A DNA stretch of 64,000 bases from Dictyobacter kobayashii (GTDB lineage: Bacteria; Chloroflexota; Ktedonobacteria; Ktedonobacterales; Ktedonobacteraceae): NCBI RefSeq assembly GCF_003967555.1, contig NZ_BIFS01000001.1, positions 3,968,001 to 4,032,000 of the forward strand, in the 5' to 3' direction. The translations under genes and the position numbers were made by a program. This document shows, one piece after another, positions 1 to 8,833 of the stretch. Below the pieces are notes generated by a model, which was not told the DNA's origin, searched no databases, and was given only the letters and a program-made list of their open reading frames with translations. Position 1 is the stretch's first letter. Each line of letters begins with the position of its first letter.

Positions 1-53
1 TTGTACTCGGCGGTGAGGGAATCAAAAAGGGCCTGGTCAGCTTTCTCACCCAT
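1..53 (-). CDS. 5' end of an unidentified gene (partial)
   Basis: Only the first 17 codons are in the window, reading MGEKADQALFDSLTAEY from an ATG at 53-51. A clear ribosome-binding site (GGAGA on the minus strand) lies 7 nt upstream, which supports a genuine start. The fragment is too short for family assignment. It is preceded by two terminator-like hairpins (110-194), so the gene may be controlled by attenuation or simply lie behind another unit's terminators. Confidence 0.6.
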   Translation of the reverse strand, partial: MGEKADQALFDSLTAEY

Positions 54-109
54 GTGATGTTCTCCTTTTTTCTGTATGATGTCGTTACTGCCCTGGCAAG
101 GACACAAAA

Positions 110-194
110 AGGCCGTGAGCGAGCACTCACGGCCTGAACTAACGGGAAAAACAAACAGGCTGTGGGCGTTCATGATCTCTCGCCCACAGCCTGT
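110..194 (-). promoter_or_regulatory. two tandem terminator-like hairpins in the leader of the partial gene
   Basis: Two perfect inverted repeats lie 60-140 nt upstream of the start at 53. One has arms 110-119/126-135 (AGGCCGTGAG/CTCACGGCCT). The other has arms 155-168/181-194 (ACAGGCTGTGGGCG and its complement). Read on the minus strand, the first is followed by TTTTTGTGT and the second by TTTGTTTTT, as in intrinsic terminators. Two terminator-shaped stems within 100 nt upstream of a start codon suggest attenuation. I found no T-box or other known riboswitch signature. Confidence 0.5.
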
Positions 195-456
195 CGTTCC
201 CTGGTTGCGTTTTTCCAGCCTCTCAGCTCAAAAGCGCGTTTGCAGGTACCTCAAAAAGGACACAATGCGGCCCTGGGCGAAAAGCTGATTATTCAGTGTG
301 ATAACACTACACCCGCTTGTTTTCATAGCTTTCCGCATCCGAGGACATAAATCCCTGGATACCTTTCCTCTCTCTCAAAGTTGCTTCTGTATGCATCAGA
401 ATAATTCTACCATTCCTACCGTTTCCCTGTCAAAGATCAAACTGCTTCTTCAGGGC

Positions 457-585
457 TATTTAATGTTTCTCTTTGGCGCCTGTGGCGCCGGGTGGGGGGT
501 GTGGAGTGTGTGGAGTGGGCGACCGCAGCCGCCCACTCCACACACTCCACACCTGAAAAAATGTTCATCTTATCGCTAGCTTTTG
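457..585. repeat. palindromic repeat family A, copy 1
   Basis: The copy opens with CTCTTTGGCGCC and a small GGCGCC-rich hairpin. It continues with 24-bp perfect arms at 498-521 and 530-553, then the tail CCTGAAAAAATGTTCATC. Flanks and layout recur at 18.84 kb and 32.57 kb, but the inner part of the arms differs between copies while staying self-complementary. No gene lies between 54 and 601 apart from the hairpins and this element. Confidence 0.8.
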
Positions 586-601
586 TGGTCGGGTCGTTTT
601 C

Positions 602-1888
602 TTAGCTGGGATAATGACCGAGGATATTCAATATGCCCAGGGCGTAGATAAAGCCGGTCAATGCATAGATTTGGGCTCCCCATAGTACCCATTTATTCTT
701 GCTCTGCCAGCCATAGAACAAGATCGCTAGCACAATACCCATCGAGAGACGTCCGGCCGAAACAAGTTCTTTGTACGATCCCGGCGCCATACAGGTGACC
801 AATGCCAGGTTAATGAACCAGATAAACCAGCTCGCCCCTCCCCATTGTCGCCGGTACGTTGCACTGGCAAAGAGTAGCCAGCCAACTATAACAGGAATAA
901 ACATAAGGATAAGCAACGGGATAAAGCGAGGGAGATCTGAGCTGAAGATAAATAACCCCTTAAAGGGAATAAGTTGAAATGTTGGTGCGTAGGTAAGCCC
1001 GGTTTTGCCAAAGATGACAACTATAAGTGCATACCAGATGGCGGTTGGCAGAAGTGATATCAGCCCGAAGCGCAAGACTTCCAACCAACGTTTGTGGAAC
1101 AGATAGTATACCATGAAACCGATTGGAAAGAGGGCAGCGGTCTCGCGTGATAGCACTGCCAGGCCCATCCAAATCGCTGCCCAGGTCATATGTTTCTTAT
1201 CGATCAGTAACAGACCGACGCAGAGCAAGAGATAGGTTAATGGTTCCGTAGTGTCGAAGAGGAGGGCAGTCATCTGGCCAAAATAAAGTCCGATCGCCAG
1301 GCTATACCATGGCGAGAGTTGATGCCGGGTTAGTAACTGCGCAATTATTTCTACACTTAACACGATTGAGACAAAATTGATCAAGAGTAGTACGGGAGTG
1401 AGTAAAACAGACTGATTAAAGCTGAGTAAAAGTGCGAGCAGCGGATAGACGATCCGTTGGTAACGGTAGGGCGCATTGTCCATCAAGCTGGCCGCGTGAA
1501 AAGGATCGCGCGCAATAAAATAATAGAACTGCCCATCATAACCACCCGCGCCATTTAATCTGCCGGGCTGAGCAGCGCCCTGAATACCTGCCGAAAAATA
1601 TGTGCCAATATGCACATAATGCGTAAGGTGATAATGAAATGTAACGGTGACCAGAGCAAAAAAAAGTATATAGAGGAGCCCCACAACGACTGATGGTCGC
1701 CAGAGGCTTGACCAGGTAAAGCGCGAGCGCCCGACAACCGGCGATGCTTTTTTCTCATTCGCAAGGGCATCGCCTTCGGATATTTGGGTGCGGCTAAAAA
1801 AGTTTTTTGTTTTCTCTCGCATTGACGTTGGTTGCCGCTGGCCAGGAAAGGGGGAGCTCGTATTCAATCGTGTTACGTTTATATTCAT
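602..1888 (-). CDS. polytopic membrane protein, possibly GT-C-like
   Basis: 428 aa with about ten hydrophobic segments from residue ~65 to the C-terminus, so an integral membrane protein. After the first segment is a conserved-looking luminal/periplasmic motif, GGYDGQFYYFIARDPF (about residues 117-132). This motif is familiar from uncharacterised polytopic proteins linked to cell-surface glycan assembly. The overall shape (long first loop with acidic and aromatic residues, then many helices) is compatible with a GT-C fold, but no glycosyltransferase catalytic motif is certain. No strong ribosome-binding site precedes the ATG at 1888; M23 is an alternative start. It stands alone, with repeat A copy 1 downstream. 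Confidence 0.75.
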   Translation of the reverse strand: MNINVTRLNTSSPFPGQRQPTSMREKTKNFFSRTQISEGDALANEKKASPVVGRSRFTWSSLWRPSVVVGLLYILFFALVTVTFHYHLTHYVHIGTYFSAGIQGAAQPGRLNGAGGYDGQFYYFIARDPFHAASLMDNAPYRYQRIVYPLLALLLSFNQSVLLTPVLLLINFVSIVLSVEIIAQLLTRHQLSPWYSLAIGLYFGQMTALLFDTTEPLTYLLLCVGLLLIDKKHMTWAAIWMGLAVLSRETAALFPIGFMVYYLFHKRWLEVLRFGLISLLPTAIWYALIVVIFGKTGLTYAPTFQLIPFKGLFIFSSDLPRFIPLLILMFIPVIVGWLLFASATYRRQWGGASWFIWFINLALVTCMAPGSYKELVSAGRLSMGIVLAILFYGWQSKNKWVLWGAQIYALTGFIYALGILNILGHYPS

Positions 1889-2020
1889 CTAAAATCCATA
1901 CCTACATGAGAGTGCATATTCGTTTAATTGCACCTGGATAATAAGCAGACGTGATGTATACAATCTATCAAATATAGGCTGGAAACTCAACTAAATTGTA
2001 CTGATTGGGATGATTAAGCG

Positions 2021-2821
2021 TTATTTATTGCGCTCGCTACGTACAAACACGATGGTACCAAAGATTAAAAAGAGGGTAAATAGAACAGCTATCACTATGA
2101 AATTTAGGATAGGGTTGATGAGTACGATTTTTCCATAGGCGGGGGAGCCCAGAAAATACACACTGCGTATAAGGTCAGCCGCATAGCGCAAGGGTGCAAT
2201 TCTGGAGATGATATCCAGATACCAGGGCAGATGGTTGATGGGGCTGAAAATACCAGCCAGAAAAAATTGTGGAAAGATCAGAAAGGGCATGATCTGATTG
2301 GCTGCGCGCTGATTGCTAAAGAGTGAGAGCATAATCAGCCCGAAAGAGCCGCCAAAGAGGCAGATGACCAGCGACGTCAGCAGCAAGGCAATAAACATAA
2401 GTGGTGTTAATGGCAGGCCAATGATCAAACCAAAGATCAATACCACCATTGCCTGTACCATTGCGACCATGGACTCCCCAAAGATCTTGCCGAACACAAT
2501 AGTATAGCGTGAGATTGGAGAGATAAAGATCTCCTGGCTAAAATCATTTTCGCGATCTTCAATCAGGGAAACAATCCCTGAACTGGTCGAGAGAAAGACC
2601 GTCTGGGCTAATACGCCCGTAAAGATAAATTGCAGCACATTATAACCGATACTATTGCCATAGCCACTTTGAAAGCCAGCCCCTAGTACGCCAACAAAGA
2701 GGATGGGCAGGATAATAGTACCGATCAAACGGGCTGGATCACGTATAAAACGCAGTATATCTCGGTAAGCTATGGTCAAAATCGCATTGACGCTACGGGT
2801 AATCCCTAACATGCTGATCAT
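2021..2821 (-). CDS. ABC-2 type transporter permease (DrrB-like)
   Basis: About 266 aa with six hydrophobic helices and an N-terminal cytoplasmic stretch containing the amphipathic RDILRFIRDPARL, typical of ABC-2 permeases of the daunorubicin-resistance (DrrB) type. The central region holds the EDRENDFSQEIFISPISR segment characteristic of this family. I chose the ATG at 2821, one base after the stop of the ATPase gene, which suggests translational coupling. The open frame extends upstream to 2851. With the upstream ATPase it would form a homodimeric-type exporter in the cytoplasmic membrane. The substrate (drug, lipid or polysaccharide precursor) cannot be told from sequence. Confidence 0.9.
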   Translation of the reverse strand: MISMLGITRSVNAILTIAYRDILRFIRDPARLIGTIILPILFVGVLGAGFQSGYGNSIGYNVLQFIFTGVLAQTVFLSTSSGIVSLIEDRENDFSQEIFISPISRYTIVFGKIFGESMVAMVQAMVVLIFGLIIGLPLTPLMFIALLLTSLVICLFGGSFGLIMLSLFSNQRAANQIMPFLIFPQFFLAGIFSPINHLPWYLDIISRIAPLRYAADLIRSVYFLGSPAYGKIVLINPILNFIVIAVLFTLFLIFGTIVFVRSERNK

Positions 2822-2822
2822 C

Positions 2823-3797
2823 TTATTCACCAACAATTTCCATATAGGCATCCTCTAACGAGGGTGTGTGAGTTTCGATCAAAGTGAGTGGGGTCGTAAT
2901 AGATTTGAGCAGGGTATGTAACTGAGGTTGCTCAACCAAAACTTTAAAGGGAGCCTGCTCGCTAACCGCATATCCCAGGTGCTGTAGCTCTGCCAGTAAG
3001 CTGGAGCGATCCTCAGCATCGAGCAATACAAATTCTTCGACCAGATCTGCTTTGACCCTGGCTGGCGTGCCACGGGATACAATATTACCCTTATTGATAA
3101 TACAGATATCATCGGCCCTCTCGGCCTCTTCCAGGTAATGAGTAGTCAAGAAGATCGTGGTTTGTTGCTCAAGGCGTACCTTGCTCAAATACTCCCACAG
3201 GCTACGCCGACTGGAGGGGTCCAGGCCTGTCGTCGGCTCATCTAAAAACAAAACCCTGGGATTGTGGAGCAGGCTGCGCAGAATTTCAAGCTTGCGTTTC
3301 ATACCACCCGAAAATTTTTTGACTGGTTTAAACAGATCTTCATGGATGCCCAGAATGGTTGCCAGTTCATCGATGCGCTGCTGATAGGCCCTGGGCATCG
3401 TTTTATAGGATGGTCGAAATGGATAGAGCCCATAGAGTGTGGCATGGAAGCGCACATTCTCTTCAGCGGTCAAGTTGAGATCCAGACTGGGTTTTTGAAA
3501 GATGATGCCAATATTTTTGCGGACCGCACTGGCCTGCCTGGCCACATCGTAGCCAGCGATCATGACTGACCCTGATGTTGGTTGAAGTGTGGTCGTGAGT
3601 ATCGATATCGTCGTGGTTTTGCCCGCCCCATTGGGTCCTAGTAAAGAGAAAAGCGAGCCTGGGGCCACACTGAACGAAATCTCATTGACGGCATTCATCT
3701 CAGCTTTTTTATAACGCTTCACCAGTTTTTCAACTTTAATAATTGGCACTACTGGTGTGGATATAGTGCTAATGGATGCATCTTGCTCCTGTTGCAT
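2823..3797 (-). CDS. ABC transporter ATP-binding protein (DrrA-like)
   Basis: 324 aa. The nucleotide-binding domain spans about residues 18-250, with Walker A GPNGAGKTT near residue 55, the Q-loop in FQKPSLDL, the signature FSGGMKRKLEI near 164, Walker B VLFLDEPTTGLDP near 183 and the switch histidine in TTHYLEEAE. The extra C-terminal ~75 residues (ending ETHTPSLEDAYMEIVGE) match the layout of DrrA/CcmA-type drug and lipid exporter ATPases. It is the first gene of a two-gene operon with the permease directly downstream. The function as the energising subunit of an exporter is secure; the cargo is unknown. Confidence 0.93.
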   Translation of the reverse strand: MQQEQDASISTISTPVVPIIKVEKLVKRYKKAEMNAVNEISFSVAPGSLFSLLGPNGAGKTTTISILTTTLQPTSGSVMIAGYDVARQASAVRKNIGIIFQKPSLDLNLTAEENVRFHATLYGLYPFRPSYKTMPRAYQQRIDELATILGIHEDLFKPVKKFSGGMKRKLEILRSLLHNPRVLFLDEPTTGLDPSSRRSLWEYLSKVRLEQQTTIFLTTHYLEEAERADDICIINKGNIVSRGTPARVKADLVEEFVLLDAEDRSSLLAELQHLGYAVSEQAPFKVLVEQPQLHTLLKSITTPLTLIETHTPSLEDAYMEIVGE

Positions 3798-3965
3798 TGA
3801 TCCCTCTTTGTTTTGCTAGCTATCGAACTCCTGTGCATATCTCTTCTATGTATCCCACACAGGCTTTACTCTATTGTACAGATACATAGACGCATCTGTC
3901 CATGAGCTTGAGTAGGTTACAAAAGTGCAATGATGGCAGCAAATCGAGGTATCGGATATCTAACT

Positions 3966-5648
3966 CTATGCTTGATCGATAGAGGCGGGGATACGCTTGG
4001 GTCCATAGTGGTTGAGTTCAAAATCGATCGTATTTTCGTAGGCGGCAAAGGTTTTTTTGAAACGTGCAAGATTGTCATCTGCATCATCTTTAATCGTGTA
4101 CATGAGGGCATAATGGGTCTCACTTAAGAGGGCTTGCTCAAAGACCTCCCTGGCCAGTGCATCTTCTTGCAACCTTTGTAAAGCGATAATCTTACCCGTG
4201 AGCGCAAGGGTGGTATCACTATTGGTACTCAGAGCCTGCTCAAAAGAGGTTAGAGCCTCTTCATTGCGCTGGAGGTAGAGCAGTGCCACACCTCGTCCAA
4301 TATAGGCTCTGGAGACATTTGGATCGATCCTGATAGCCTGTTCATAAGCATTGAGGGCCACATCGTAGCGCAATAGTTTCAATGAGATGATCCCGGTTTT
4401 GCGATAGACCAAGGCATAACTGGGGTCCAGGCGCACCGCATGCATGCGCGTCGCCTGTCGATAGGCGGCCAGAGCCTCCTCATGGTGTTGCAGAATCTCC
4501 AGGATCAGACCGGTATTATAATATGCCAGCGCATAGTGTGGGTCGATAATGGTAGCCTGTTTGTATGCACGTAGCGCATCTTGATAGCGCTTGAGTTGTC
4601 GTAAGACGGTCCCTTTATTGTTATAGGCCAGGGCAAAAGCAGGCTCCAACTGAATCGTGCGCTCATATGCTTCCAGCGCTTCTTCATAGCGTTGTAGATT
4701 GGTCAGGGCAACCGCTTTACTGTGGTAAAGGCGCGCATTATTTGGTGTCAGGCGTAGTGCCTGTGCATAGCAGGTGGCCGCTTTCTCATATTCCTGATTG
4801 CTAAACAGCTGATTGCCCTCATTTAACCACTCACGGGGCGACTTATCGATCGAATTAACAAAGCCCAATACATCGCTATGGCGTTTAGTACGTTCCTTCG
4901 CCAATGCTTTCATGACTGCTTGCGAAACATGTTCAGGGATCTGTGGATTGACAACATGCGGTGGTGGCGGCTGTTCAGAGAGATGTTTGAAGGCCATGGT
5001 ATAAATATCGGCGCTGGGAAAGGGGGTTTTGCCAGTCAACAGTTCATAGGCGATACAGCCCAGGGCATACTGATCACTCTCTTTGCTGATAATGCCTTTA
5101 AATTGTTCGGGGGCCATGTAAGGAGGTGTGCCTGCGATACTCCCCTGTTGAAAGCTTTTAGATTGCAGTGTTTGAGACATCCCGAAGTCGGCAATCAGTA
5201 TATCCCCATGTTCACTGAATAAAATATTTTCAGGTTTGAGGTCGCGATGAATAATATTATGCTGATGGGCAAATTGTAATGCCTGTGCAATCTGCTGCAA
5301 AATCTGTTTAACCTGCTCGAATGAGAACGGTTGAGTCATGCTGCTACGTAAAAGCTGGCGTAGCGAACCGCCAGTGGCTAGCTCGGTAACCAGATAAGGA
5401 GTAAAATCTTGCAGGCCAACGTCAATGACACGCAAAATAAAGGGATGTTGGAGCATCTCAAGCAGTTTAGCTTCGCGAAAAAAGCTTTCTTTATCGGATT
5501 GAGTCTGAATAAGCATCCCGTGTAATATTTTAATGGCGACGATGCGATTACTTAGTACCAGGTGTTCAGCGCGATAGACACGTCCGAACGTGCCGCTAGA
5601 GATTGGCTCTAACAGACGGTAATTGCCGATCGTTGCAAGTTGTGCCAT
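3966..5648 (-). CDS. Hanks-type Ser/Thr protein kinase with TPR repeats
   Basis: 560 aa. The kinase domain occupies roughly residues 11-265, with glycine loop SGTFGRVYRAEH, VAIKIL lysine, catalytic HRDLKPENILF, DFGMS and APEQ activation-segment motifs, so it should be active. It is followed by about seven TPR units (residues ~275-500; e.g. AYNNKGTVLRQLKRYQDALR) that would bind protein partners. No transmembrane helix or zinc ribbon is seen, unlike the other two kinases in the window, so it is probably cytoplasmic. Substrates cannot be inferred. The gene stands alone, divergent from the lysine operon, and has its own candidate promoter at 5717-5746. Confidence 0.93.
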   Translation of the reverse strand: MAQLATIGNYRLLEPISSGTFGRVYRAEHLVLSNRIVAIKILHGMLIQTQSDKESFFREAKLLEMLQHPFILRVIDVGLQDFTPYLVTELATGGSLRQLLRSSMTQPFSFEQVKQILQQIAQALQFAHQHNIIHRDLKPENILFSEHGDILIADFGMSQTLQSKSFQQGSIAGTPPYMAPEQFKGIISKESDQYALGCIAYELLTGKTPFPSADIYTMAFKHLSEQPPPPHVVNPQIPEHVSQAVMKALAKERTKRHSDVLGFVNSIDKSPREWLNEGNQLFSNQEYEKAATCYAQALRLTPNNARLYHSKAVALTNLQRYEEALEAYERTIQLEPAFALAYNNKGTVLRQLKRYQDALRAYKQATIIDPHYALAYYNTGLILEILQHHEEALAAYRQATRMHAVRLDPSYALVYRKTGIISLKLLRYDVALNAYEQAIRIDPNVSRAYIGRGVALLYLQRNEEALTSFEQALSTNSDTTLALTGKIIALQRLQEDALAREVFEQALLSETHYALMYTIKDDADDNLARFKKTFAAYENTIDFELNHYGPKRIPASIDQA

Positions 5649-5716
5649 ACTTCATTCCCATTATGTGACTACACGTTTTTAGCGCAGGATCTTTCTTCCT
5701 TGAAAAGAACGAATGT

Positions 5717-5746
5717 AGTATATAAATTTGATAGAACACTTGTCAA
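5717..5746 (-). promoter_or_regulatory. candidate sigma-70-type promoter for the TPR kinase
   Basis: On the minus strand a perfect TTGACA (5746-5741) and TATACT (5722-5717) are separated by 18 nt. They lie about 70 nt upstream of the kinase ATG at 5648. Confidence 0.55.
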
Positions 5747-6010
5747 TAAAAAAGGATCTATAGTTAGATTGATATGGTGGACAATTTATATTGTTCTGGC
5801 AGACATTTGCAGGCAATTAGCGACGTGGTGATTTTGTCTATAGAGATAGCGTTTCTCTTGTAGAGAACTGCCGGTTTACTGGCGCAGTTAGAATTCTCGC
5901 CATGTAGCCATTGACATTCAGAAATGGGCATGTTATAAATTTCAACAAGGAAAGCACACAACCGCATAACGAAAAAAGCTTTGACAGGACGAGTAACGAT
6001 TAGTTGTTAC

Positions 6011-6267
6011 GGACAGAGAGTAGATAACTGGTGAGAAGTCTACACGCTAACCGATCGTGAATAAGACCCTGGAGCTGCGAGAAGAAATCGCGTCAGCGAG
6101 AGTAGAACTACGCCGGTGACCACCGTAATCGGGTCAGAGTATGTATGATCTATATAATCCATACATACTTGCTGAGGTTAATATTGTGAGATATTGACGA
6201 ATGCAGGTGGCAACACGAGAGTATAGCGCTCTTCGTCCTGAGTAGTAGGATGAAGGGCTTTTTTGTT
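6011..6267 (+). promoter_or_regulatory. T-box riboswitch 1 (Lys specifier) with terminator
   Basis: Order of elements: stem I start AGAGAG and GGTGAGAAG; the stretch GTGAATAAGACCCTGGAG, in which AAG (6063-6065) sits at the usual specifier position; the AGTAGAAC segment after stem I; a T-box-like sequence AGGTGGCAACACGAG near 6205; then a terminator with stem GCTCTTCGTCCT/AGGATGAAGGGC and a T run ending near 6264. The known mechanism is that uncharged tRNA matching the specifier pairs with the T-box bulge and prevents termination. AAG means tRNA-Lys, fitting the lysine operon downstream. The T-box core deviates slightly from the consensus. A TTGACA at 5981 may be the -35 box; its -10 is poor. 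Confidence 0.85.
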
Positions 6268-6309
6268 TGTCCTTGATCGATACGTACATAAACAATAAAG
6301 AATGACAAG

Positions 6310-6588
6310 CAGTGTAGGGACAAGTAACGGACACCTGGGGCATCCAGAGAGCGAACTGTTGGTGGAATGTTCGTATGACCGGCCCGTGAATAAGACCCTG
6401 AAGCAACAAAGAAGAAATTGCAGCAGCGAAAGTAGAACTTTGTCGTCTAACCCTCGTTAGCGGGTTGTTACAGAACCTGAAAGCGTTCTGTACACTGAGG
6501 TTCATATCGTAAGATATGGGCGAATGAGGGTGGTACCACGAGAGTTAATTGCTCTTCGTCCTTGCAAGGAGGATGAAGGGCTTTTTTT
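6310..6588 (+). promoter_or_regulatory. T-box riboswitch 2 (Lys specifier) with terminator
   Basis: A second complete T-box leader follows the first on the same transcript. It has AGAGAG and GGTGGAATG in stem I; GTGAATAAGACCCTGAAG with AAG at 6392-6394; AGTAGAAC; a near-consensus T-box AGGGTGGTACCACGAG at 6527-6542; and a terminator GCTCTTCGTCC/GGATGAAGGGC with seven T residues to 6588. Both leaders share the specifier-loop sequence, so both should read tRNA-Lys. In series they would require two antitermination events before lysW (ATG at 6645) is transcribed. Confidence 0.88.
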
Positions 6589-6644
6589 GCAGCAAAAATC
6601 TGGCTGTAAATACAGCAATAAAGAACAAAAGAGGAGTTAAAGAA

Positions 6645-6809
6645 ATGGCAGCACATTGTCCAGAATGCGAAGCTGATGTAGAGGTCCAGGGTTTGATGGT
6701 CGGTGAAATTACATTTTGCCCTGACTGTAATGCAGAACTTGAAGTCATTAACGTAGAGCAACCTGAAGTAGCCCTGGCCCCTGAGGTCGAGGAAGATTGG
6801 GGAGAATAA
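6645..6809 (+). CDS. lysW: LysW, amino-group carrier protein for lysine biosynthesis
   Basis: 54 aa acidic carrier. The N-terminal zinc-binding motif is CPEC...CPDC (MAAHCPECEADVEV and FCPDCNAEL), and the C-terminus is EDWGE, whose last glutamate gamma-carboxyl is the attachment point for alpha-aminoadipate in the LysW system. Length and both motifs match LysW exactly. The start is the ATG at 6645 with GAGGAG 8 nt upstream; the open frame extends further 5' but would run into the terminator of T-box 2. It is the first gene of the operon, 57 nt after that terminator and 4 nt before lysX. It protects the amino group of aminoadipate during conversion to lysine. Confidence 0.97.
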   Translation: MAAHCPECEADVEVQGLMVGEITFCPDCNAELEVINVEQPEVALAPEVEEDWGE

Positions 6810-6813
6810 CCCT

Positions 6814-7677
6814 ATGCGCCTGGCTATCCTGACATCGCGAGTTCGCGTGGAAGAGAAATTGTTGGTGGAAGCGTTGCGACAGCGTGCGATCGAATTTGAC
6901 CTGATTGATGATGGTGAGTTGCTATTCGATCTAGCGCAGCCGCAGGAGCGCTGGCACAAATATGATGCCGTGCTCTGCCGCAGCGTGAGTCAGTCCCGTG
7001 GCCTGGCTGTCTTACACGTGCTGGAGCACTGGGGCATCCCGGTGTTTAATTCGGCGGCCGTAACCGCTCTTTGTAACGACAAATTGTTGACGACCCTGGC
7101 GCTGTTACGTGCCGGCCTGCCGGTTCCACGTACCATGCTGGCATTTGATGCTGAGCGGGCCCTGGAAGGCATTGAATCCATCGGCTACCCGGCCGTCTTA
7201 AAACCGGTTACCGGTTCCTGGGGACGCCTGCTGGCGCGCGTCAATGACCGCGATGCCGCTGAAGCAGTGCTTGAACACCAGGAAACATTGGGGTCGTACC
7301 AACATCATATCCATTATATTCAGCAGCATGTAGATAAGCCAAACCGCGATATTCGAGCATTTGTCATCGGCAACCAGACCATCTGTGCGATCTACCGCAC
7401 CAGTGCCCACTGGGTGACAAATACGGCTCGTGGAGCTGTGACCGACAATTGTCCCGTGACTCCTGAACTTGATAGCCTGTGTAGCCGTGCCGCGCAAGCC
7501 GTTGGCGGTGGCATCCTGGCGGTAGATGTCTTTGAAGATCCTGAACAGGGATTGCTGGTCAATGAAATCAATGGCACCATGGAGTTTCGCAATAGCATTG
7601 CTCCCACGGGTGTCAACATTCCACAAGAGATGATCGAGTATGTCTTGAGCAATGTGCGGGAAGGGATAGCGCTATGA
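6814..7677 (+). CDS. lysX: LysX, alpha-aminoadipate--LysW ligase
   Basis: 287 aa ATP-grasp ligase of the RimK/LysX group. It joins the alpha-amino group of alpha-aminoadipate to the C-terminal glutamate of LysW, using ATP. Visible marks are the N-terminal MRLAILTSRVRVEEK, the ATP-grasp lysine region YPAVLKPVTGSWGR (about residues 128-141), and the C-terminal metal/substrate segment LLVNEINGTMEFRNS, which is typical of LysX/ArgX. It starts 4 nt after lysW and its stop overlaps lysY by 4 nt (ATGA), indicating tight coupling. LysX and ArgX are hard to separate by sequence alone; the neighbouring homocitrate synthase and homoaconitase genes argue for lysine. Confidence 0.93.
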   Translation: MRLAILTSRVRVEEKLLVEALRQRAIEFDLIDDGELLFDLAQPQERWHKYDAVLCRSVSQSRGLAVLHVLEHWGIPVFNSAAVTALCNDKLLTTLALLRAGLPVPRTMLAFDAERALEGIESIGYPAVLKPVTGSWGRLLARVNDRDAAEAVLEHQETLGSYQHHIHYIQQHVDKPNRDIRAFVIGNQTICAIYRTSAHWVTNTARGAVTDNCPVTPELDSLCSRAAQAVGGGILAVDVFEDPEQGLLVNEINGTMEFRNSIAPTGVNIPQEMIEYVLSNVREGIAL

Positions 7678-8732
7678 GCCGAGTGCGTGTTGCCATCGTC
7701 GGAGGGTCCGGCTATACCGGTGGCGAACTGATCCGCCTGCTCCTCTTCCATCCGCTGGTTGAGATTACCCAGGTAGCGTCAGGCAGCCAGGCGGGCCATT
7801 TTGTACACAGCGCCCACCCGAATCTGCGCAAGATTAGCACGCTGCGTTTCTGTTATCCCGACGACCTGACGTCTTGCGATGTTCTGTTTTTATGTTTGCC
7901 GCATGGCGTTTCTTCAGGGGAAATTGAACGCTATCGGACGCTGGCGCCACGCGTCATTGATCTCTCTGGAGATTTTCGACTGCGTTCACCTGAATTGTAT
8001 CGCCGCTGGTATGGACATGAACATAAAGCGCCAGCGCTCTTATCCGAGGCCGTTTATGGTTTGCCAGAGTTGCATCGCTCTGAGCTCTCAGAGGCCGCCC
8101 TGGTAAGTGGTACTGGCTGTATGGCCACCACCTCGATCCTTGGCCTGGCACCATTGTATCGGGCAGGCATTGTGAAGCAGTCTATTCCGCTGGTCCTGGA
8201 GGCAAAAGTCGGCTCTTCAGCCGCTGGCGCTAAAGCGGGACCCGCCAGCCACCATCCAGATCGCAGTGGGGCGGTACGCTCCTTTGAGCCGACCGGCCAT
8301 CGGCATACAGCCGAGCTTATTCAGGAATTGGGACAGCCGGGTAGTGAGCTGCAGCAACTGGTAGCCTTCTCGGCGACCGCGATTGAACTGGTGCGCGGCA
8401 TCCTGGTAACGGCCCATGTCTTTCTGAACGAGCGTCTGGACGAGCGAGCTATCTGGCGCATTTATCGTGAGGCCTATCAGCGTGAGCCATTTATACGCCT
8501 GGTCAAAGAGCGCAACGGCGTCTATCGCTATCCAGAACCAAAAATTCTGGCCGGCAGCAACTACTGCGATGTCGGATTTGAATTGGACGTTGAGCAGCAG
8601 CGCGTCGTTGTTATTGCCGCCCTGGACAATCTGATGAAGGGGGCCGCAGGCAACGGTGTCCAGGCCTTGAACTGTATGTTTGGGTGGGACGAAACATTGG
8701 GCTTAACCTTTCCTGGCCTGCATCCAGTGTAA
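7674..8732 (+). CDS. lysY: LysY, LysW-aminoadipate semialdehyde-forming reductase
   Basis: 352 aa, ArgC family. It reduces LysW-gamma-aminoadipyl phosphate to the semialdehyde with NADPH. The N-terminal Rossmann motif is IVGGSGYTGGELIRLL. The catalytic cysteine is in VSGTGCMATTSILGL (about residue 149), and the ArgC-type histidine region is GHRHTAELIQEL. Length is normal for the family. ATG overlaps the lysX stop by 4 nt. About 100 nt of untranslated DNA follows before lysZ, the only sizeable gap in the first half of the operon. Confidence 0.93.
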   Translation: MSRVRVAIVGGSGYTGGELIRLLLFHPLVEITQVASGSQAGHFVHSAHPNLRKISTLRFCYPDDLTSCDVLFLCLPHGVSSGEIERYRTLAPRVIDLSGDFRLRSPELYRRWYGHEHKAPALLSEAVYGLPELHRSELSEAALVSGTGCMATTSILGLAPLYRAGIVKQSIPLVLEAKVGSSAAGAKAGPASHHPDRSGAVRSFEPTGHRHTAELIQELGQPGSELQQLVAFSATAIELVRGILVTAHVFLNERLDERAIWRIYREAYQREPFIRLVKERNGVYRYPEPKILAGSNYCDVGFELDVEQQRVVVIAALDNLMKGAAGNGVQALNCMFGWDETLGLTFPGLHPV

Positions 8733-8833
8733 GATGTGGTTTGCACATTGTGTTTCTTATATTCTTGAAGACGAACTGACATAACAGGCCAATACATTTT
8801 AGCAAAGTATACTGAAGAAGAGAAACGGAGCAT

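Noticed and set aside
6134..6959. Minus-strand ORFs across the T-box region
   Set aside because: They overlap the structured leaders and lysW/lysX and have no supporting start signals.
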